A stretch of DNA of 64,000 nt from Lentilactobacillus kribbianus (GCF_013184075.1 NZ_JABEQQ010000001.1:124001-188000); one strand, 5' to 3'. Shown: positions 1 to 9,515, numbered from the stretch's first letter. The notes: generated from the letters alone by a model not told the origin. Numbers and translations: made by a program.

Positions 1-516
1 ATCAGTTGGTTTTACTAATTTACCAAACCACTTCTTAAATAATTTTGGATATTTTTTTAAAGCAGTATCAGTATCAGTAAAAATAATTCCTAGGGCCGCA
101 AAATCTTCCCGCATATTATGATAAACCACTTCGGATTCATACTGAGCAGCTGAGCCAGCCAAATATTTTCTTTCCGCTTCGGGTACCCCTAAACGTTCAA
201 AAGTTTTTTTCAGGTTTTCAGGCACATCTTCCCAATTGCGGAATTTCTTATCGGTCATTTTTTGGTAATAGCGCATATTGGCTAAATCCAGTTCAGATAA
301 GTCCGGTCCATAGCTTGGCATGGGTAATTTTTTAAAAGTTTCATATGCTTTTAACCGATATTCAAGCATCCAACTGGGTTCATTTTTAGCTGCTGAAATT
401 TCACGAACGGTGGCCTCGGTCAATCCTCGACCAGTAGAATAGGTCGGTTCGATATCATCATGAAAGCCGTACTCATATGCTGAATCGCCTAATATCGAAT
501 TTATTTCTTGTGTCAT
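1..516 (-). CDS. sufB: Fe-S cluster assembly scaffold SufB (C-terminus beyond window edge)
   Basis: Only the N-terminal 172 residues lie in the window; the gene runs off the left edge. The protein opens MTQEINSILGDSAYEYGFHDD and has the SufB features GRGLT near residue 47 and the PEAERKYLAG segment. With SufC and SufD it forms the SufBCD scaffold on which nascent Fe-S clusters are built in the cytoplasm. The ATG at 514-516 lies 2 nt after the sufU stop and is preceded by AGAGAGGATT, so translation is probably coupled. As last gene of sufC-D-S-U-B it follows the usual Firmicute order. Confidence 0.95.
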   Translation of the reverse strand, partial: MTQEINSILGDSAYEYGFHDDIEPTYSTGRGLTEATVREISAAKNEPSWMLEYRLKAYETFKKLPMPSYGPDLSELDLANMRYYQKMTDKKFRNWEDVPENLKKTFERLGVPEAERKYLAGSAAQYESEVVYHNMREDFAALGIIFTDTDTALKKYPKLFKKWFGKLVKPTD

Positions 517-518
517 GA

Positions 519-974
519 CTAATCCTCTCTAGTATCTTGTTCGTCTAATAGTGCTCGTTGCAAGGCCCACCACGCTAACGTAGCACATTTAATTCGAGCC
601 GGAAAACTAACCACGCTAGCTAAAATAGCCGCATCCTTTAACACCTTCAAATCGACTGGATCATGTTTTTTTCCCATTACCATGTCAGAAAAAGTTTTAG
701 CCATTACCAATGCTTCTGCCATAGTTTTACCAGTCACCACATCAGCCATCATACTAGCTGATGCTTGACTAATCGTACAACCGTCACCAGTAAATTTGAT
801 AGCCTGAATTCGATGATTATTTAGTTCCATAGTCAAGTTAATAACATCTCCACAGGTCGGATTATTCAACGTTATTTGATTAGTGGCTGTCACTAATTCA
901 CCTTTATGATGTGGATGATTAGCATGATCTAAAATCACTTCACGGTACAAATTATTTAATTTAGATAAGCTCAT
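519..974 (-). CDS. sufU: Fe-S assembly sulfur-transfer protein SufU
   Basis: A 151-residue SufU. It carries the three conserved cysteines and the aspartate of the zinc/sulfur-relay site: C41 and D43 in NPTCGD, C66 in GDGCTISQAS, and C130 in RIKCATLAWW. In Firmicutes SufU is a zinc protein that accepts persulfide sulfur from SufS and passes it to SufB, rather than an IscU-type scaffold. Its start overlaps the end of sufS by 14 bp and its stop is 2 nt before sufB, so it is embedded in the suf operon. All expected residues are intact. Confidence 0.95.
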   Translation of the reverse strand: MSLSKLNNLYREVILDHANHPHHKGELVTATNQITLNNPTCGDVINLTMELNNHRIQAIKFTGDGCTISQASASMMADVVTGKTMAEALVMAKTFSDMVMGKKHDPVDLKVLKDAAILASVVSFPARIKCATLAWWALQRALLDEQDTRED

Positions 975-2196
975 GGTTAAAAAACTCCTTTGTGTCTTTT
1001 AAAGCTGCTAAGAAGTTGTCTAAATCCGCCCAATTATTATAAAAACTCAAACTCATTCTGACTGTCGCCTTCAAATCAAGTGCATTCATTAATGGTTGGG
1101 CACAATGATGACCGGCTCTAACAGCAACTCCATCTTGATCCAAGGCGGTCGCTACATCGTGTGGGTGCAGTGAATGGAGATTAAAAGCAATTACCCCAGT
1201 ATGCTTAGTTACCGACGGCGGACCGTAAATAGTTAGCGTTGGATCTGCTAACAATTTAGGAAAAATATATTGAACTAATTCTTGCTCATGTCGCCAAATA
1301 TTAGTCATTTCAATGTGATTCAAATAATCAATCGCTTTGCCTAACCCAATTACCCCCGCAATGTTTGGTGTGCCGGCTTCAAATTTATAAGGCAGCTCAG
1401 CCCAAGTGCTATCATACTGATTCACTACACTAATCATTTCGCCACCGTATTGGTATGGTGGCATTTTCTTTAACAAAGCTTGTTTACCATATAAAACACC
1501 AATACCGGTGGGCGCCAACATTTTATGCCCTGAAAATGCATAAAAATCAACATCCAAGTCCTGCACATCTACTGGTAGATGTGCCACTGCTTGCGCACCA
1601 TCACAGACTACAACTGCACCATGTTGGTGGGCTAGCTTAGTTATCGTCTTAATAGGATTCACCACCCCCAAAACATTACTAGCATGAGCAATCGCTACTA
1701 TTTTAGTCTTGTCCGTAATTTTTTGAGCCGCATCCTTTAGGTCTAAATCTTGTTCCTTGGTTAAATTAATGTACTTAAGGGTGGCATGTTTTTGCAGAGC
1801 CAATTGTTGCCAAGCAATAAGATTACTGTGGTGCTCCATAATGGTCAAAATAATTTCGTCACCAGCCTGAATGAACTGACCATAAGTACTAGCCACCAAG
1901 TTCAAACTATCCGTGGTCCCCTTGGTAAAGATAATTTCGTTAGCAGTGGTCGCATTAATAAATTGCCGAACTTGATCTCTGACCGCCTCGTATTGTTCGG
2001 TCGCTCGTTGGGCTAACGTGTGAATTCCCCGGTGCACATTGGCATTATCATGAAGATAAAATTGGTTGATTGATTGCAATACTGTCATTGGTTTTTGCGA
2101 AGTGGCTGCATTATCCAAATACACCAAGCTTTCCTCGTTAACCACTTGCTGTAATACCGGAAAATCACTACGTACTTGCTCCCAATCAGTATCCAT
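961..2196 (-). CDS. sufS: Cysteine desulfurase SufS
   Basis: A 411-residue class V aminotransferase-fold enzyme that removes sulfur from L-cysteine as an enzyme-bound persulfide, giving alanine. The PLP lysine is K225 in FSGHKM, and the active-site cysteine is C365 in RAGHHCAQP, which is the group II SufS pattern. The ATG at 2194-2196 is preceded by AAAGGAAG inside the end of sufD, so the two genes overlap by 11 bp. The neighbouring sufU encodes its sulfur acceptor. Length and motifs are normal. Confidence 0.96.
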   Translation of the reverse strand: MDTDWEQVRSDFPVLQQVVNEESLVYLDNAATSQKPMTVLQSINQFYLHDNANVHRGIHTLAQRATEQYEAVRDQVRQFINATTANEIIFTKGTTDSLNLVASTYGQFIQAGDEIILTIMEHHSNLIAWQQLALQKHATLKYINLTKEQDLDLKDAAQKITDKTKIVAIAHASNVLGVVNPIKTITKLAHQHGAVVVCDGAQAVAHLPVDVQDLDVDFYAFSGHKMLAPTGIGVLYGKQALLKKMPPYQYGGEMISVVNQYDSTWAELPYKFEAGTPNIAGVIGLGKAIDYLNHIEMTNIWRHEQELVQYIFPKLLADPTLTIYGPPSVTKHTGVIAFNLHSLHPHDVATALDQDGVAVRAGHHCAQPLMNALDLKATVRMSLSFYNNWADLDNFLAALKDTKEFFNHELI

Positions 2197-3472
2197 TTGT
2201 TAACTTCCTTTCAATTGTTTCACTAAACTGTTTTCTAACCGATTTATTGTCTAATTCACTTAAAATCGTTCCTAAAAACCCGCGAATCACCATTCGTTTA
2301 GCCGTCTCTTCATCAATACCACGACTCATTAAATAATATAGTTGCTGTTGATCAACTTGGCCTACACTAGCTGCATGACCAGCCACGACATCATTTTCAT
2401 CAATTAATAACATCGGATTAGCATTGCCATGAGCCTGATTAGACATCATCAAAACTCGATTTTCTTGTTCTGCTTTGGCTCCAGATGCGCCATGAAGAAT
2501 ATGACCAATACCATTAAATACTAATTCGGAATTATCCAAGAGAATGCCACGCTGTGCGATTCGTCCCTCCGTATGTTGGCCCCCATTAGTTACTCCAGTA
2601 TTAATTCCCAGTCGTTGCTTTTGAGCAGAAATAGCCACCACTTTAGCTTCCGAGCTAGAGCCTTGACCCATTAGGTTAGTATTAAAATTAGCCACCGTGT
2701 CACCATAATTAAATAGCCCTATCGACCAATTCACCCTAGCATTCGGTCCTACCACTGCTTGACGTTGTAAATAAGTTAACGTTTGGGCTGCCATTTCATC
2801 TAATGCCGTAAATTCTACCCTACTATTTTCGGCCGCTACCACTTCCACCACACAATTGGCCAAATTAACTTGCGTACCGCTAGTAATTTGATGCTGCATA
2901 ATATTAAGTCGACTATTAGCTTGCGTCACAATTAAGACCCGCGAAATAAACGGTTGCTGTTCATGTTTACTATTGGACTTCAACTCTAATTGAAGAACTT
3001 GTTTGCTATTTACTTCTTCAGGAACATAGATAAAAATCCCGTTGTTAACCAACGCTTCATTGTACTTGGTTAATTGATCTGAATTATCCTTAAGTGCTTG
3101 ACCCCAGTATTTAGCTACTAAATCACCATATTGGTGTAAAGCCGTCATCAAATCACAGACAATAACACCTTGACTTAATAGTTCGGTCGGAAGCGTTACC
3201 CGTATAGTAGTTGACTCAAATTGAATTAAACGAGGGTTCAAGGCACTAGGTGAAGCGTTATCGGTTGAAAAAGCGCCAGCCGTTGTCAACGGGATGAATT
3301 CAGTCAATGGAGTTAAATCCCAATTTTGATATTTAAAGCGCTGAATCACTGGCTTATTTAATTGCACAACTTGTTGAAGGGCTTGTAACCGTTGTTTAAT
3401 AAACCAATCCGGCTCCTTATTTTGTTTGGCCATTGTAATTAGTCGGCTTCGAAATTCCGGTGTGATTTCCAT
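2186..3472 (-). CDS. sufD: Fe-S cluster assembly protein SufD
   Basis: A 428-residue SufD, the SufB paralogue that completes the SufBC2D scaffold. The C-terminal half shows the beta-helix core signature with GATS/HGxSGAKAEQENRVLMM and the VAGHAASVGQVDQQQLYYLMSRG block typical of SufB/SufD proteins (residues about 325-390). The N-terminal region is variable, as usual. It begins 9 bp downstream of sufC and overlaps sufS by 11 bp. It should act with SufC in the cytoplasm during iron acquisition by the scaffold. Confidence 0.94.
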   Translation of the reverse strand: MEITPEFRSRLITMAKQNKEPDWFIKQRLQALQQVVQLNKPVIQRFKYQNWDLTPLTEFIPLTTAGAFSTDNASPSALNPRLIQFESTTIRVTLPTELLSQGVIVCDLMTALHQYGDLVAKYWGQALKDNSDQLTKYNEALVNNGIFIYVPEEVNSKQVLQLELKSNSKHEQQPFISRVLIVTQANSRLNIMQHQITSGTQVNLANCVVEVVAAENSRVEFTALDEMAAQTLTYLQRQAVVGPNARVNWSIGLFNYGDTVANFNTNLMGQGSSSEAKVVAISAQKQRLGINTGVTNGGQHTEGRIAQRGILLDNSELVFNGIGHILHGASGAKAEQENRVLMMSNQAHGNANPMLLIDENDVVAGHAASVGQVDQQQLYYLMSRGIDEETAKRMVIRGFLGTILSELDNKSVRKQFSETIERKLTNGY

Positions 3473-3481
3473 ATTTCCCTC

Positions 3482-4276
3482 CTAATTCTCATCCATTAAA
3501 TCAACGCTCAAATTAAACTCATCACGTAAACCCGCATAACCTTCATTCTCTAGTTGCTTAGCTAATTCTGCGCCACCAGTTTTCACAATTCGTCCATCCA
3601 TCATAATATGAACCACATCGGGTACAATATATTTTAATAAACGTTGATAATGCGTAATAATCAAGGCACCAAATTGGTCACCTCGTAAGGAATTAACTCC
3701 TTTGGAGACCACTTGTAAAGCATCAATATCTAATCCTGAGTCGATCTCATCTAATAAAGCAAAGGCTGGTTTAATCATCAGTAATTGCAAAATTTCATTA
3801 CGTTTTTTTTCGCCACCTGAAAAACCTTCATTTAAGTATCGCTCGATCATTGCTTCATCCATATTCAATAATGCTAAATTGTGATCTAATGTCGTTAAGA
3901 ATTCCATTACCCCAATTTGATTAGCTTCGGTTCTTCTAGCATTCATCGCCGCTCTTAAAAATTCAGCATTAGTGACTCCTTGAATTTCTGCTGGATACTG
4001 CATTGCCAAAAAAAGGCCTCTGCGTGCGCGTTCATCCACCGGCATCTCTAAAATACTCTCACCGTCTAATAAAATATCTCCTTGAGTAACTTGATAAGCT
4101 GGTTGTCCCATAATGGTTTCTGATAATGTTGATTTACCGGTTCCGTTGGGTCCCATGATGGCATGAATCTCACCGGTACGCATTAATAAGTTAACCCCTT
4201 TTAAAATTTCTTTAGGTTGATTAGCTTCTTCATCAGCTACCGAAACGTGTAAATTTTTGATTTCAAGTGTTGCCAT
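3482..4276 (-). CDS. sufC: Fe-S cluster assembly ATPase SufC
   Basis: A 264-residue ABC-type ATPase without membrane partners, which drives conformational change in SufB-SufD. Walker A is GPNGTGKS at residues 42-49, the ABC signature is FSGGEKKR at 152-159, and Walker B is ALLDEIDSGLD at 173-183; the SGGEKKR variant is characteristic of SufC. It is first in the suf operon, with GGAGG ahead of the ATG at 4274-4276. The upstream 110 bp holds no promoter I could call with confidence. Confidence 0.96.
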   Translation of the reverse strand: MATLEIKNLHVSVADEEANQPKEILKGVNLLMRTGEIHAIMGPNGTGKSTLSETIMGQPAYQVTQGDILLDGESILEMPVDERARRGLFLAMQYPAEIQGVTNAEFLRAAMNARRTEANQIGVMEFLTTLDHNLALLNMDEAMIERYLNEGFSGGEKKRNEILQLLMIKPAFALLDEIDSGLDIDALQVVSKGVNSLRGDQFGALIITHYQRLLKYIVPDVVHIMMDGRIVKTGGAELAKQLENEGYAGLRDEFNLSVDLMDEN

Positions 4277-4391
4277 ATTTGCCGACCTCCACAGAATTTG
4301 TCTTTCTTCTTAAACTCATTAATAGATTTATTCTAGCTACATTTTTAATTAAAATCACCCCTTGACTTTTTCTATACCAAATTAAGATCAA

Positions 4392-4427
4392 TAAAAAAAC
4401 CTAGTAAGCCAATCACTTACTAGGTTT
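4392..4427 (-). terminator. Rho-independent terminator after pdp
   Basis: On the minus strand a 9-bp stem (CCTAGTAAG with CTTACTAGG, loop of 7) is followed by a run of seven T. It lies directly after the pdp stop at 4433 and closes the deo operon before sufC. Confidence 0.9.
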
Positions 4428-4432
4428 TTAGT

Positions 4433-5734
4433 TTATTCAATTGTTTCGTAAATTAATTCTGGGGCTTGAGCACTAGCTGAAATTTGAATATTGTCATACA
4501 ACAATTTTTTAATATCTTCCACGTTTTCGCGATTACTGTGAATCGTTAAAATAGATTCACCTTCGTTAATAGCGTCACCAATTTTTTTATTCAAAACAAT
4601 GCCCACGGCATAATCTAGAGGATCATCGGCTTTTTGTCGCCCGCCACCTAACAACATGCTGGCAATACCGACTTCATCTGCGGTCATTTTAGCAATAACC
4701 CCTGATTTAAGTGCCGGTAACTCAATTTGATATTGGGATTGCGGCATGACTTTTTTAGGATCATCGACAACTGCCGGATCACCACCTTGCGCAGCTACCA
4801 TAGCTCGGAAACGTTCCAAGGCTTGACCATTATCGATAACGGTTTGACACATTTGTTGACCTTCTTCGATGGTTTGGGCTTTTTTACCCATCACCGCCAT
4901 ATAACCGCCAATAGTAACAATTAATTTTACTAAATCTGCTGGCCCTTGGCCTTTCAATAAGTTAATTGATTCTTCAATTTCTAAGGCATTACCAATACAA
5001 CGTCCTAGTGGTTGATTCATATCAGTAATCAAGGCCATACATTGTAATCCAACGCCCTGACCAATATCTACTAAAGCCCGTGCTAAGGTTTCTGATTCTG
5101 CCAGTGTTTTCATAAAAGCTCCCGCACCAGTTTTAACATCAATAATTAATGCATCAGTACCAGAGGCAATTTTTTTACTCATAATAGAACTAGCAATTAG
5201 TGGAATAGAATCAACGGTGTCGGTCACATCACGCAACGCATAAATTTTTTTATCCGCTGGGGCAATGTTTCCCGTAGCTCCAATAATTGCTAATTTTTCT
5301 TCACGGACTTGATCTTTAAAAGCAGCTTCACTAATTTCCACTCGATAACCGGGAATAGCTTCTAACTTATCTAACGTTCCGCCAGTATGGCCCAAGCCGC
5401 GACCAGAAATCATGGGCACCGGAATGCCTAAGGCTGCCACTACCGCAGCTAGAGGAATACTAGTTTTATCACCAACTCCACCAGTGGAATGTTTATCTAC
5501 TTTAATTCCTGGAATATCGCTTAAATCTAAATGGTCGCCTGACTTCATCATCGTCATTGTGAGTTCTGATTGTTCATTTTTAGTCATACCATTAAAATAA
5601 GTTGCCATCAAAAACGCACTGGTTTGATAGTCAGGAATTTCACCTGAAACTACCACATCAATAAAATATTGAATTTCTGCTGGAGATAATTCTTTACCAG
5701 AACGTTTTTTATGAATAATATCTACCATGCGCAT
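4433..5734 (-). CDS. pdp: Pyrimidine-nucleoside phosphorylase
   Basis: A 433-residue enzyme splitting thymidine, deoxyuridine and uridine with phosphate into base and (deoxy)ribose-1-phosphate. The glycosyltransferase family 3 signature SGRGLGHTGGTLDKLE is present near residue 110, and KHSTGGVGDKTS lies in the phosphate-binding region. I chose the ATG at 5732-5734 (MRMVDIIHKKRSG), as in homologues. A TTG three codons upstream would sit too close to the AAAGGAGC site at 5745-5751. It is the last gene of the deo operon, 88 bp after deoR, and supplies deoxyribose-1-phosphate to DeoB. Confidence 0.95.
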   Translation of the reverse strand: MRMVDIIHKKRSGKELSPAEIQYFIDVVVSGEIPDYQTSAFLMATYFNGMTKNEQSELTMTMMKSGDHLDLSDIPGIKVDKHSTGGVGDKTSIPLAAVVAALGIPVPMISGRGLGHTGGTLDKLEAIPGYRVEISEAAFKDQVREEKLAIIGATGNIAPADKKIYALRDVTDTVDSIPLIASSIMSKKIASGTDALIIDVKTGAGAFMKTLAESETLARALVDIGQGVGLQCMALITDMNQPLGRCIGNALEIEESINLLKGQGPADLVKLIVTIGGYMAVMGKKAQTIEEGQQMCQTVIDNGQALERFRAMVAAQGGDPAVVDDPKKVMPQSQYQIELPALKSGVIAKMTADEVGIASMLLGGGRQKADDPLDYAVGIVLNKKIGDAINEGESILTIHSNRENVEDIKKLLYDNIQISASAQAPELIYETIE

Positions 5735-5822
5735 TATTAACAAGCTCCTTTGTAATCGTTTTCATTTTATGTTTTAATAAAAGCTCAATTCAGTGACAGA
5801 TCGAATTGGGCTTTTACCTTCA

Positions 5823-6764
5823 TTAATAATCAACTAATAATTGGGCCAAATACTGATCAAGTACCGCACAATTGGCATAACCCGCCTTTAAGACTGCATC
5901 AACACCAGCCACCTTATGATTACCAGCAGCCAGCAAAATGGTATGGTCTTTTTGGGCTAGATCATCTAAGTCAATTCCGATAGTTCTTTGATTGATTTTA
6001 TCGTTAACAATGTGGCCCTGTTCATCAATAAACCGTGAACAGATATCCCCCACTGCCGTTTGCTGTAATTCTTGTTTTTCTTCCTCATTAAAATAGCCTA
6101 GTTGAAAAACCAATGCTTGCGGTCGTACGGTTCCCACAGTAAACAATGCTACATTTGCTTTTTTACCTAAATCTAGCACATGCCGAATATGGCGATCTTG
6201 TTCTACCATTGTTTTAGTAATTTGATTATCAAAAATCACTGGTAACGGAAGGTATTCTGGATTAACCCGGTAAGCGCCAGCCAATTCATTGATGCTTTCA
6301 TAGGCATAGGTCTTTTTGTTGGAATAGCTGACACTTCCCTTTAGCTGTACCACCTGAATACCACTCACTGATTGTTCCTCTAGTTGCTCCGTTAAATGGT
6401 GAACTGTCTTGCCCCAACCGATACCAATAATATCACCGGGCTTAACTATGGACGTCAAGACGTTAGCGGCGTAGCGACCATATGTATGCCAAAAATTAGG
6501 TTCGGAAAGATTTTCTGGCACCACATGCACATCAGCATGATACTTTTCGGATAATTGTTTACTCAAATTTTCAGTGGTATAAATGGGATTCACCACCTGA
6601 ATTTTAACGACGCCAACATCCTTGGCGTATTGTAACAATCTAGATACTGTTGGCCGTGAAACGCCCATTTGATCGGCTATTTCTACCTGACTCAAATTAT
6701 GTTGATAATACATTTCAGCAACCATAATACTTTGTTTTAATTTTTCTTGATCTAGACTGTCCAT
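5823..6764 (-). CDS. deoR: Deoxyribonucleoside regulator DeoR (SorC family)
   Basis: A 313-residue transcription factor of the SorC/DeoR type: an N-terminal helix-turn-helix (about residues 20-50, SQVEIADQMGVSRPTVSRLL) and a C-terminal sugar-phosphate-binding domain with the GIGWGKTV segment. The Bacillus counterpart represses dra-nupC-pdp and is released by deoxyribose-5-phosphate. That this copy does the same is inferred from its place inside the operon and from the matching operator at 9482-9497. I use the ATG at 6762-6764; the TTG one codon earlier is a less likely start. The gene begins 14 bp after deoD. Confidence 0.9.
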   Translation of the reverse strand: MDSLDQEKLKQSIMVAEMYYQHNLSQVEIADQMGVSRPTVSRLLQYAKDVGVVKIQVVNPIYTTENLSKQLSEKYHADVHVVPENLSEPNFWHTYGRYAANVLTSIVKPGDIIGIGWGKTVHHLTEQLEEQSVSGIQVVQLKGSVSYSNKKTYAYESINELAGAYRVNPEYLPLPVIFDNQITKTMVEQDRHIRHVLDLGKKANVALFTVGTVRPQALVFQLGYFNEEEKQELQQTAVGDICSRFIDEQGHIVNDKINQRTIGIDLDDLAQKDHTILLAAGNHKVAGVDAVLKAGYANCAVLDQYLAQLLVDY

Positions 6765-6777
6765 CAATTTCTTACCC

Positions 6778-7494
6778 CTATTCTTTGATGTTAGCGATTG
6801 CTGTATCCAAAGATAAGCGAATCATTTCGTCAAAGGATGTTTCCCGTTCTTTAGCAGTAGTCTTTTCACCAGTTAATAAATGATCACTGACCGTTAAAAT
6901 AGTTAAAGCTCGAATGTGATGCTTAGCAGCTAACAAGTATAGGCCCGAAGTTTCCATTTCAGTGGCAATTACGCCATAATCGGTTAACTTCTTCATATCA
7001 ATTTCATCGTTATAAAAACGATCAGCTGCAAAGATATTCCCTACTTTAGGCGTTAAGCCACTATCTTTAGCGGTATGATAAGCAGAGTCTAACAACTCAA
7101 AGTCAGCGATTGGGGAATAATAAATACCTGGGCCAAATGTGTTGGCAATAATTGAAGAATCAGTCGTTCCCGCTTGTCCCAAGATAATATCACGAATCTT
7201 AACGTCTGGACTCATGGCCCCACAACTACCAACCCGATAAATTGTATTAACCCCAAATTCTTGAATCATTTCAGTAGTGTAAATAGCTAATGACGGAATT
7301 CCCATCCCAGATCCTTGAACCGAAATTCGTTTACCTTTATAAGTTCCAGTAAATCCTAACATATTTCTTACTGAACTATAGTTTACTACATCATCTAGGT
7401 AAGTTTCAGCAATATATTTAGCTCGTAGCGGATCACCAGGCATTAAGACCGTCGAAGCAATGTCGCCGCGTTTAGCACCAATATGTGTACTCAT
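6778..7494 (-). CDS. deoD: Purine-nucleoside phosphorylase DeoD-type
   Basis: A 238-residue hexameric-type (PNP/UDP family) phosphorylase that cleaves purine (deoxy)nucleosides to free base and (deoxy)ribose-1-phosphate. Phosphate-binding residues are in MPGDPLRAKYIA near the N-terminus and in GSGMGIPS, TEMETSGLY is the sugar-binding EMET motif, and the catalytic aspartate is in TVSDHLLTGE. GGAGG precedes the ATG at 7492-7494. It lies 14 bp after deoB, in the same operon as the enzymes that consume its product. Confidence 0.96.
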   Translation of the reverse strand: MSTHIGAKRGDIASTVLMPGDPLRAKYIAETYLDDVVNYSSVRNMLGFTGTYKGKRISVQGSGMGIPSLAIYTTEMIQEFGVNTIYRVGSCGAMSPDVKIRDIILGQAGTTDSSIIANTFGPGIYYSPIADFELLDSAYHTAKDSGLTPKVGNIFAADRFYNDEIDMKKLTDYGVIATEMETSGLYLLAAKHHIRALTILTVSDHLLTGEKTTAKERETSFDEMIRLSLDTAIANIKE

Positions 7495-7508
7495 TGTTAT
7501 TCCTCCAC

Positions 7509-8705
7509 TTATTTCAAATCATTTAAGAAACTAGTACCAGCTTCACTACCAATTACATTAAAATTATCTAAAACCGTTTGCCCAAAATCAGCAAATGTTT
7601 GCCGAATACCCAAACTACCATTTTCATTCATTGATGGTGAATAAGCAATTAATGGAACTAATTCTCGGGTATGATCAGAACCTTTAAATCCCGGGTCGTT
7701 ACCATGATCAGCCGTTAAAATAATCAAATCATCATCTTTTAAGTTAGCTAAAACTTGACCCAGACGTTGATCAAAGTCCATTAATGCTTGTCCAAATCCA
7801 ATTGGGTTACGTCGGTGACCATACATAGCATCAAAATCTACTAAATTCATGAAACAAAAACCTGTAAAATCTTCTGCCATGACGTGGTCCAAATGATCCA
7901 TTCCATCCATGTTACTTTCGTTGTGATACCCTTCTGCAATACCTTTACCAGAAAAAATGTCATTGATTTTACCAATACCAACCGTATGCACATCATTTTC
8001 TAAGAGATAATCTAAGTCGGTTTTACCAGTTGGTTCCAAAGTGAAATCATGGCGGTTAGCCGTTCTAACAAAGTGATCTTTATCAGGACCTACATAGGGA
8101 CGAGCAATTACTCTTCCTACCAAGTACTTAGGACCATTCACAATTGAACGAGCAAATTCACAAATTTTGTATAATTCTTCCAACGGAATAATTTCTTCAT
8201 GAGCAGCAATTTGTAAGACAGAATCACCAGAAGTGTACACGATTAAATCTCCGGTTTTCATTTGTTGTTCACCAAGTTCCGCAATAATCTTAGTCCCAGA
8301 TTCAGGACGGTTCCCGATTACTTTACGGCCCGAAAAATCCTCTAATTGCTTAATTAAATCAGCTGGAAATCCATTCGGAAAGGTACTAAGTGGTTTCATA
8401 ACGGGTAAGCCCATCATTTCCCAATGACCATCCATACTGTCTTTACCAGCGGAAACTTCTTGCATTTTACCATGATAACCCAAAGGCTTTTCTACAGCCG
8501 GTACACCATCAATTGCTTCCTCTCGTAAATTGGAAATTCCCAGTTTAGCCAAGTTAGGTAAGCTCAACTTGCCTTCATAAGCTTTACCGACGTGTCCTAA
8601 TGTATCAGAACCAACATCTCCATATTTATCAGCATCCGGTGCATTACCGGTTCCAACAGAATCTAACACGATTCCAAAAATTCGATTGTATTTTTTATAA
8701 CTCAT
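7509..8705 (-). CDS. deoB: Phosphopentomutase DeoB
   Basis: A 398-residue alkaline-phosphatase-superfamily mutase that converts (deoxy)ribose-1-phosphate to the 5-phosphate. Metal-binding motifs are visible: [11 protein letters not shown] near the N-terminus, SNMDGMD, and TADHGND / GSDHTRE near the C-terminus. The position of the phosphorylated threonine in the Bacillus cereus enzyme (GKDTMTGHWE) reads [10 protein letters not shown] here, so serine is the expected nucleophile. GGAGGTCACC precedes the ATG at 8703-8705. It links the two phosphorylases to DeoC in the same operon. Confidence 0.95.
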   Translation of the reverse strand: MSYKKYNRIFGIVLDSVGTGNAPDADKYGDVGSDTLGHVGKAYEGKLSLPNLAKLGISNLREEAIDGVPAVEKPLGYHGKMQEVSAGKDSMDGHWEMMGLPVMKPLSTFPNGFPADLIKQLEDFSGRKVIGNRPESGTKIIAELGEQQMKTGDLIVYTSGDSVLQIAAHEEIIPLEELYKICEFARSIVNGPKYLVGRVIARPYVGPDKDHFVRTANRHDFTLEPTGKTDLDYLLENDVHTVGIGKINDIFSGKGIAEGYHNESNMDGMDHLDHVMAEDFTGFCFMNLVDFDAMYGHRRNPIGFGQALMDFDQRLGQVLANLKDDDLIILTADHGNDPGFKGSDHTRELVPLIAYSPSMNENGSLGIRQTFADFGQTVLDNFNVIGSEAGTSFLNDLK

Positions 8706-8746
8706 GGTGACCTCCTGTAGAAAATTACTTTTTATTAACGAACTTA

Positions 8747-9409
8747 TTATTCAGATAAAATTTTAACGGTAGCACTAACACCCAAACGACTAGCACCCGC
8801 TTCAATCATCTCTAGTGCTTCTTTACGAGAGTGAATGCCACCAGAAGCTTTAACTCCCAATCGGTCTCCTACGGTAGCTCTCATTAAAGCCACATCGGCC
8901 AATTTAGCACCAGCTGAACTAAATCCAGTAGATGTTTTTACATAATCAGCACCAGCTGCTTCAGAAGCTTGGCAACCGCGGACAATTTGATCATCATTTA
9001 AGTATGACGTTTCTAAGATCACTTTTAGTAATTTACCCTTAGCATGAGTGGCTTCTGCTACTTTACGAATATCTTCAGTGACATTATCATCATGGCCAGC
9101 AATTAATTCACCGATATTAATTACCATGTCAACTTCTTCAGCGCCATCATCAATGGCTGAATTAGTTTCAAAAACTTTGGTTGCAGTATTAGTGGCTCCT
9201 AGTGGGAAACCAACAACGGTAATTGGATTAACGGTAGAACCAGTCAATTCTTTCGTTACTAATGGAATCCAGTATGAGTTAACACAAACCGAAGCTGTAT
9301 CGAATTCAACCGCTTCCTGACAGGTTTTAATGATATCTTCTTCAGTTGATTCCGGACTTAAGTTAGTGTGATCCAAATATTTTGCGAGTTCTTTAGTAGT
9401 AAGTTCCAT
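8747..9409 (-). CDS. deoC: Deoxyribose-phosphate aldolase DeoC
   Basis: A 220-residue class I aldolase that splits 2-deoxyribose-5-phosphate into glyceraldehyde-3-phosphate and acetaldehyde. The Schiff-base lysine is in [11 protein letters not shown], the second lysine in [10 protein letters not shown], and the catalytic aspartate in [10 protein letters not shown] start at the ATG at 9407-9409 ([10 protein letters not shown]), preceded by AAAGGGG; the ORF can be extended by 13 codons, but upstream sequence is promoter. It is the first gene of deoC-deoB-deoD-deoR-pdp and delivers carbon from scavenged deoxynucleosides to glycolysis. Confidence 0.95.
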   Translation of the reverse strand: MELTTKELAKYLDHTNLSPESTEEDIIKTCQEAVEFDTASVCVNSYWIPLVTKELTGSTVNPITVVGFPLGATNTATKVFETNSAIDDGAEEVDMVINIGELIAGHDDNVTEDIRKVAEATHAKGKLLKVILETSYLNDDQIVRGCQASEAAGADYVKTSTGFSSAGAKLADVALMRATVGDRLGVKASGGIHSRKEALEMIEAGASRLGVSATVKILSE

Positions 9410-9443
9410 GATAATGTAACCCCTTTCATTTTTTGACTCCTTA

Positions 9444-9472
9444 AGCATAACGGATTTTTGAACATTTGTAAA
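9444..9472 (-). promoter_or_regulatory. Promoter of the deo operon
   Basis: Reading the minus strand, the -35 is TTTACA (9467-9472) and the -10 is TATGCT (9444-9449) with a 17-bp spacer. The start of transcription falls near 9437, leaving a short leader of about 30 nt before deoC. The DeoR half-site and a cre-like site overlap it. Confidence 0.8.
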
Positions 9473-9481
9473 CGCTTTTGT
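9465..9481. promoter_or_regulatory. cre-like site (CcpA) over the deo -35
   Basis: TTTGTAAACGCTTTTGT matches the Gram-positive cre consensus WWTGWAARCGYWWWCWW except at two positions of the right arm. It covers the -35 of the deo promoter, a position suited to catabolite repression. Binding by CcpA is inferred only. Confidence 0.55.
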
Positions 9482-9497
9482 TTGAAATTGTGTTCAA
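9482..9497. promoter_or_regulatory. DeoR operator palindrome
   Basis: TTGAAATTGTGTTCAA is a near-perfect inverted repeat. Read on the minus strand it is TTGAACACAATTTCAA, one base different from the Bacillus subtilis DeoR operator core as I recall it. A second half-site (TGTTCAAA on the minus strand, at 9458-9465) lies in the promoter spacer, the same palindrome-plus-half-site layout described for B. subtilis dra. Confidence 0.75.
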
Positions 9498-9515
9498 CTA
9501 TTGATTTGAAATAAC

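Noticed and set aside
4363-4392. Plus-strand promoter starting with TTGACT near 4363
   Set aside because: No good -10 at 16-18 bp and no plus-strand gene follows.
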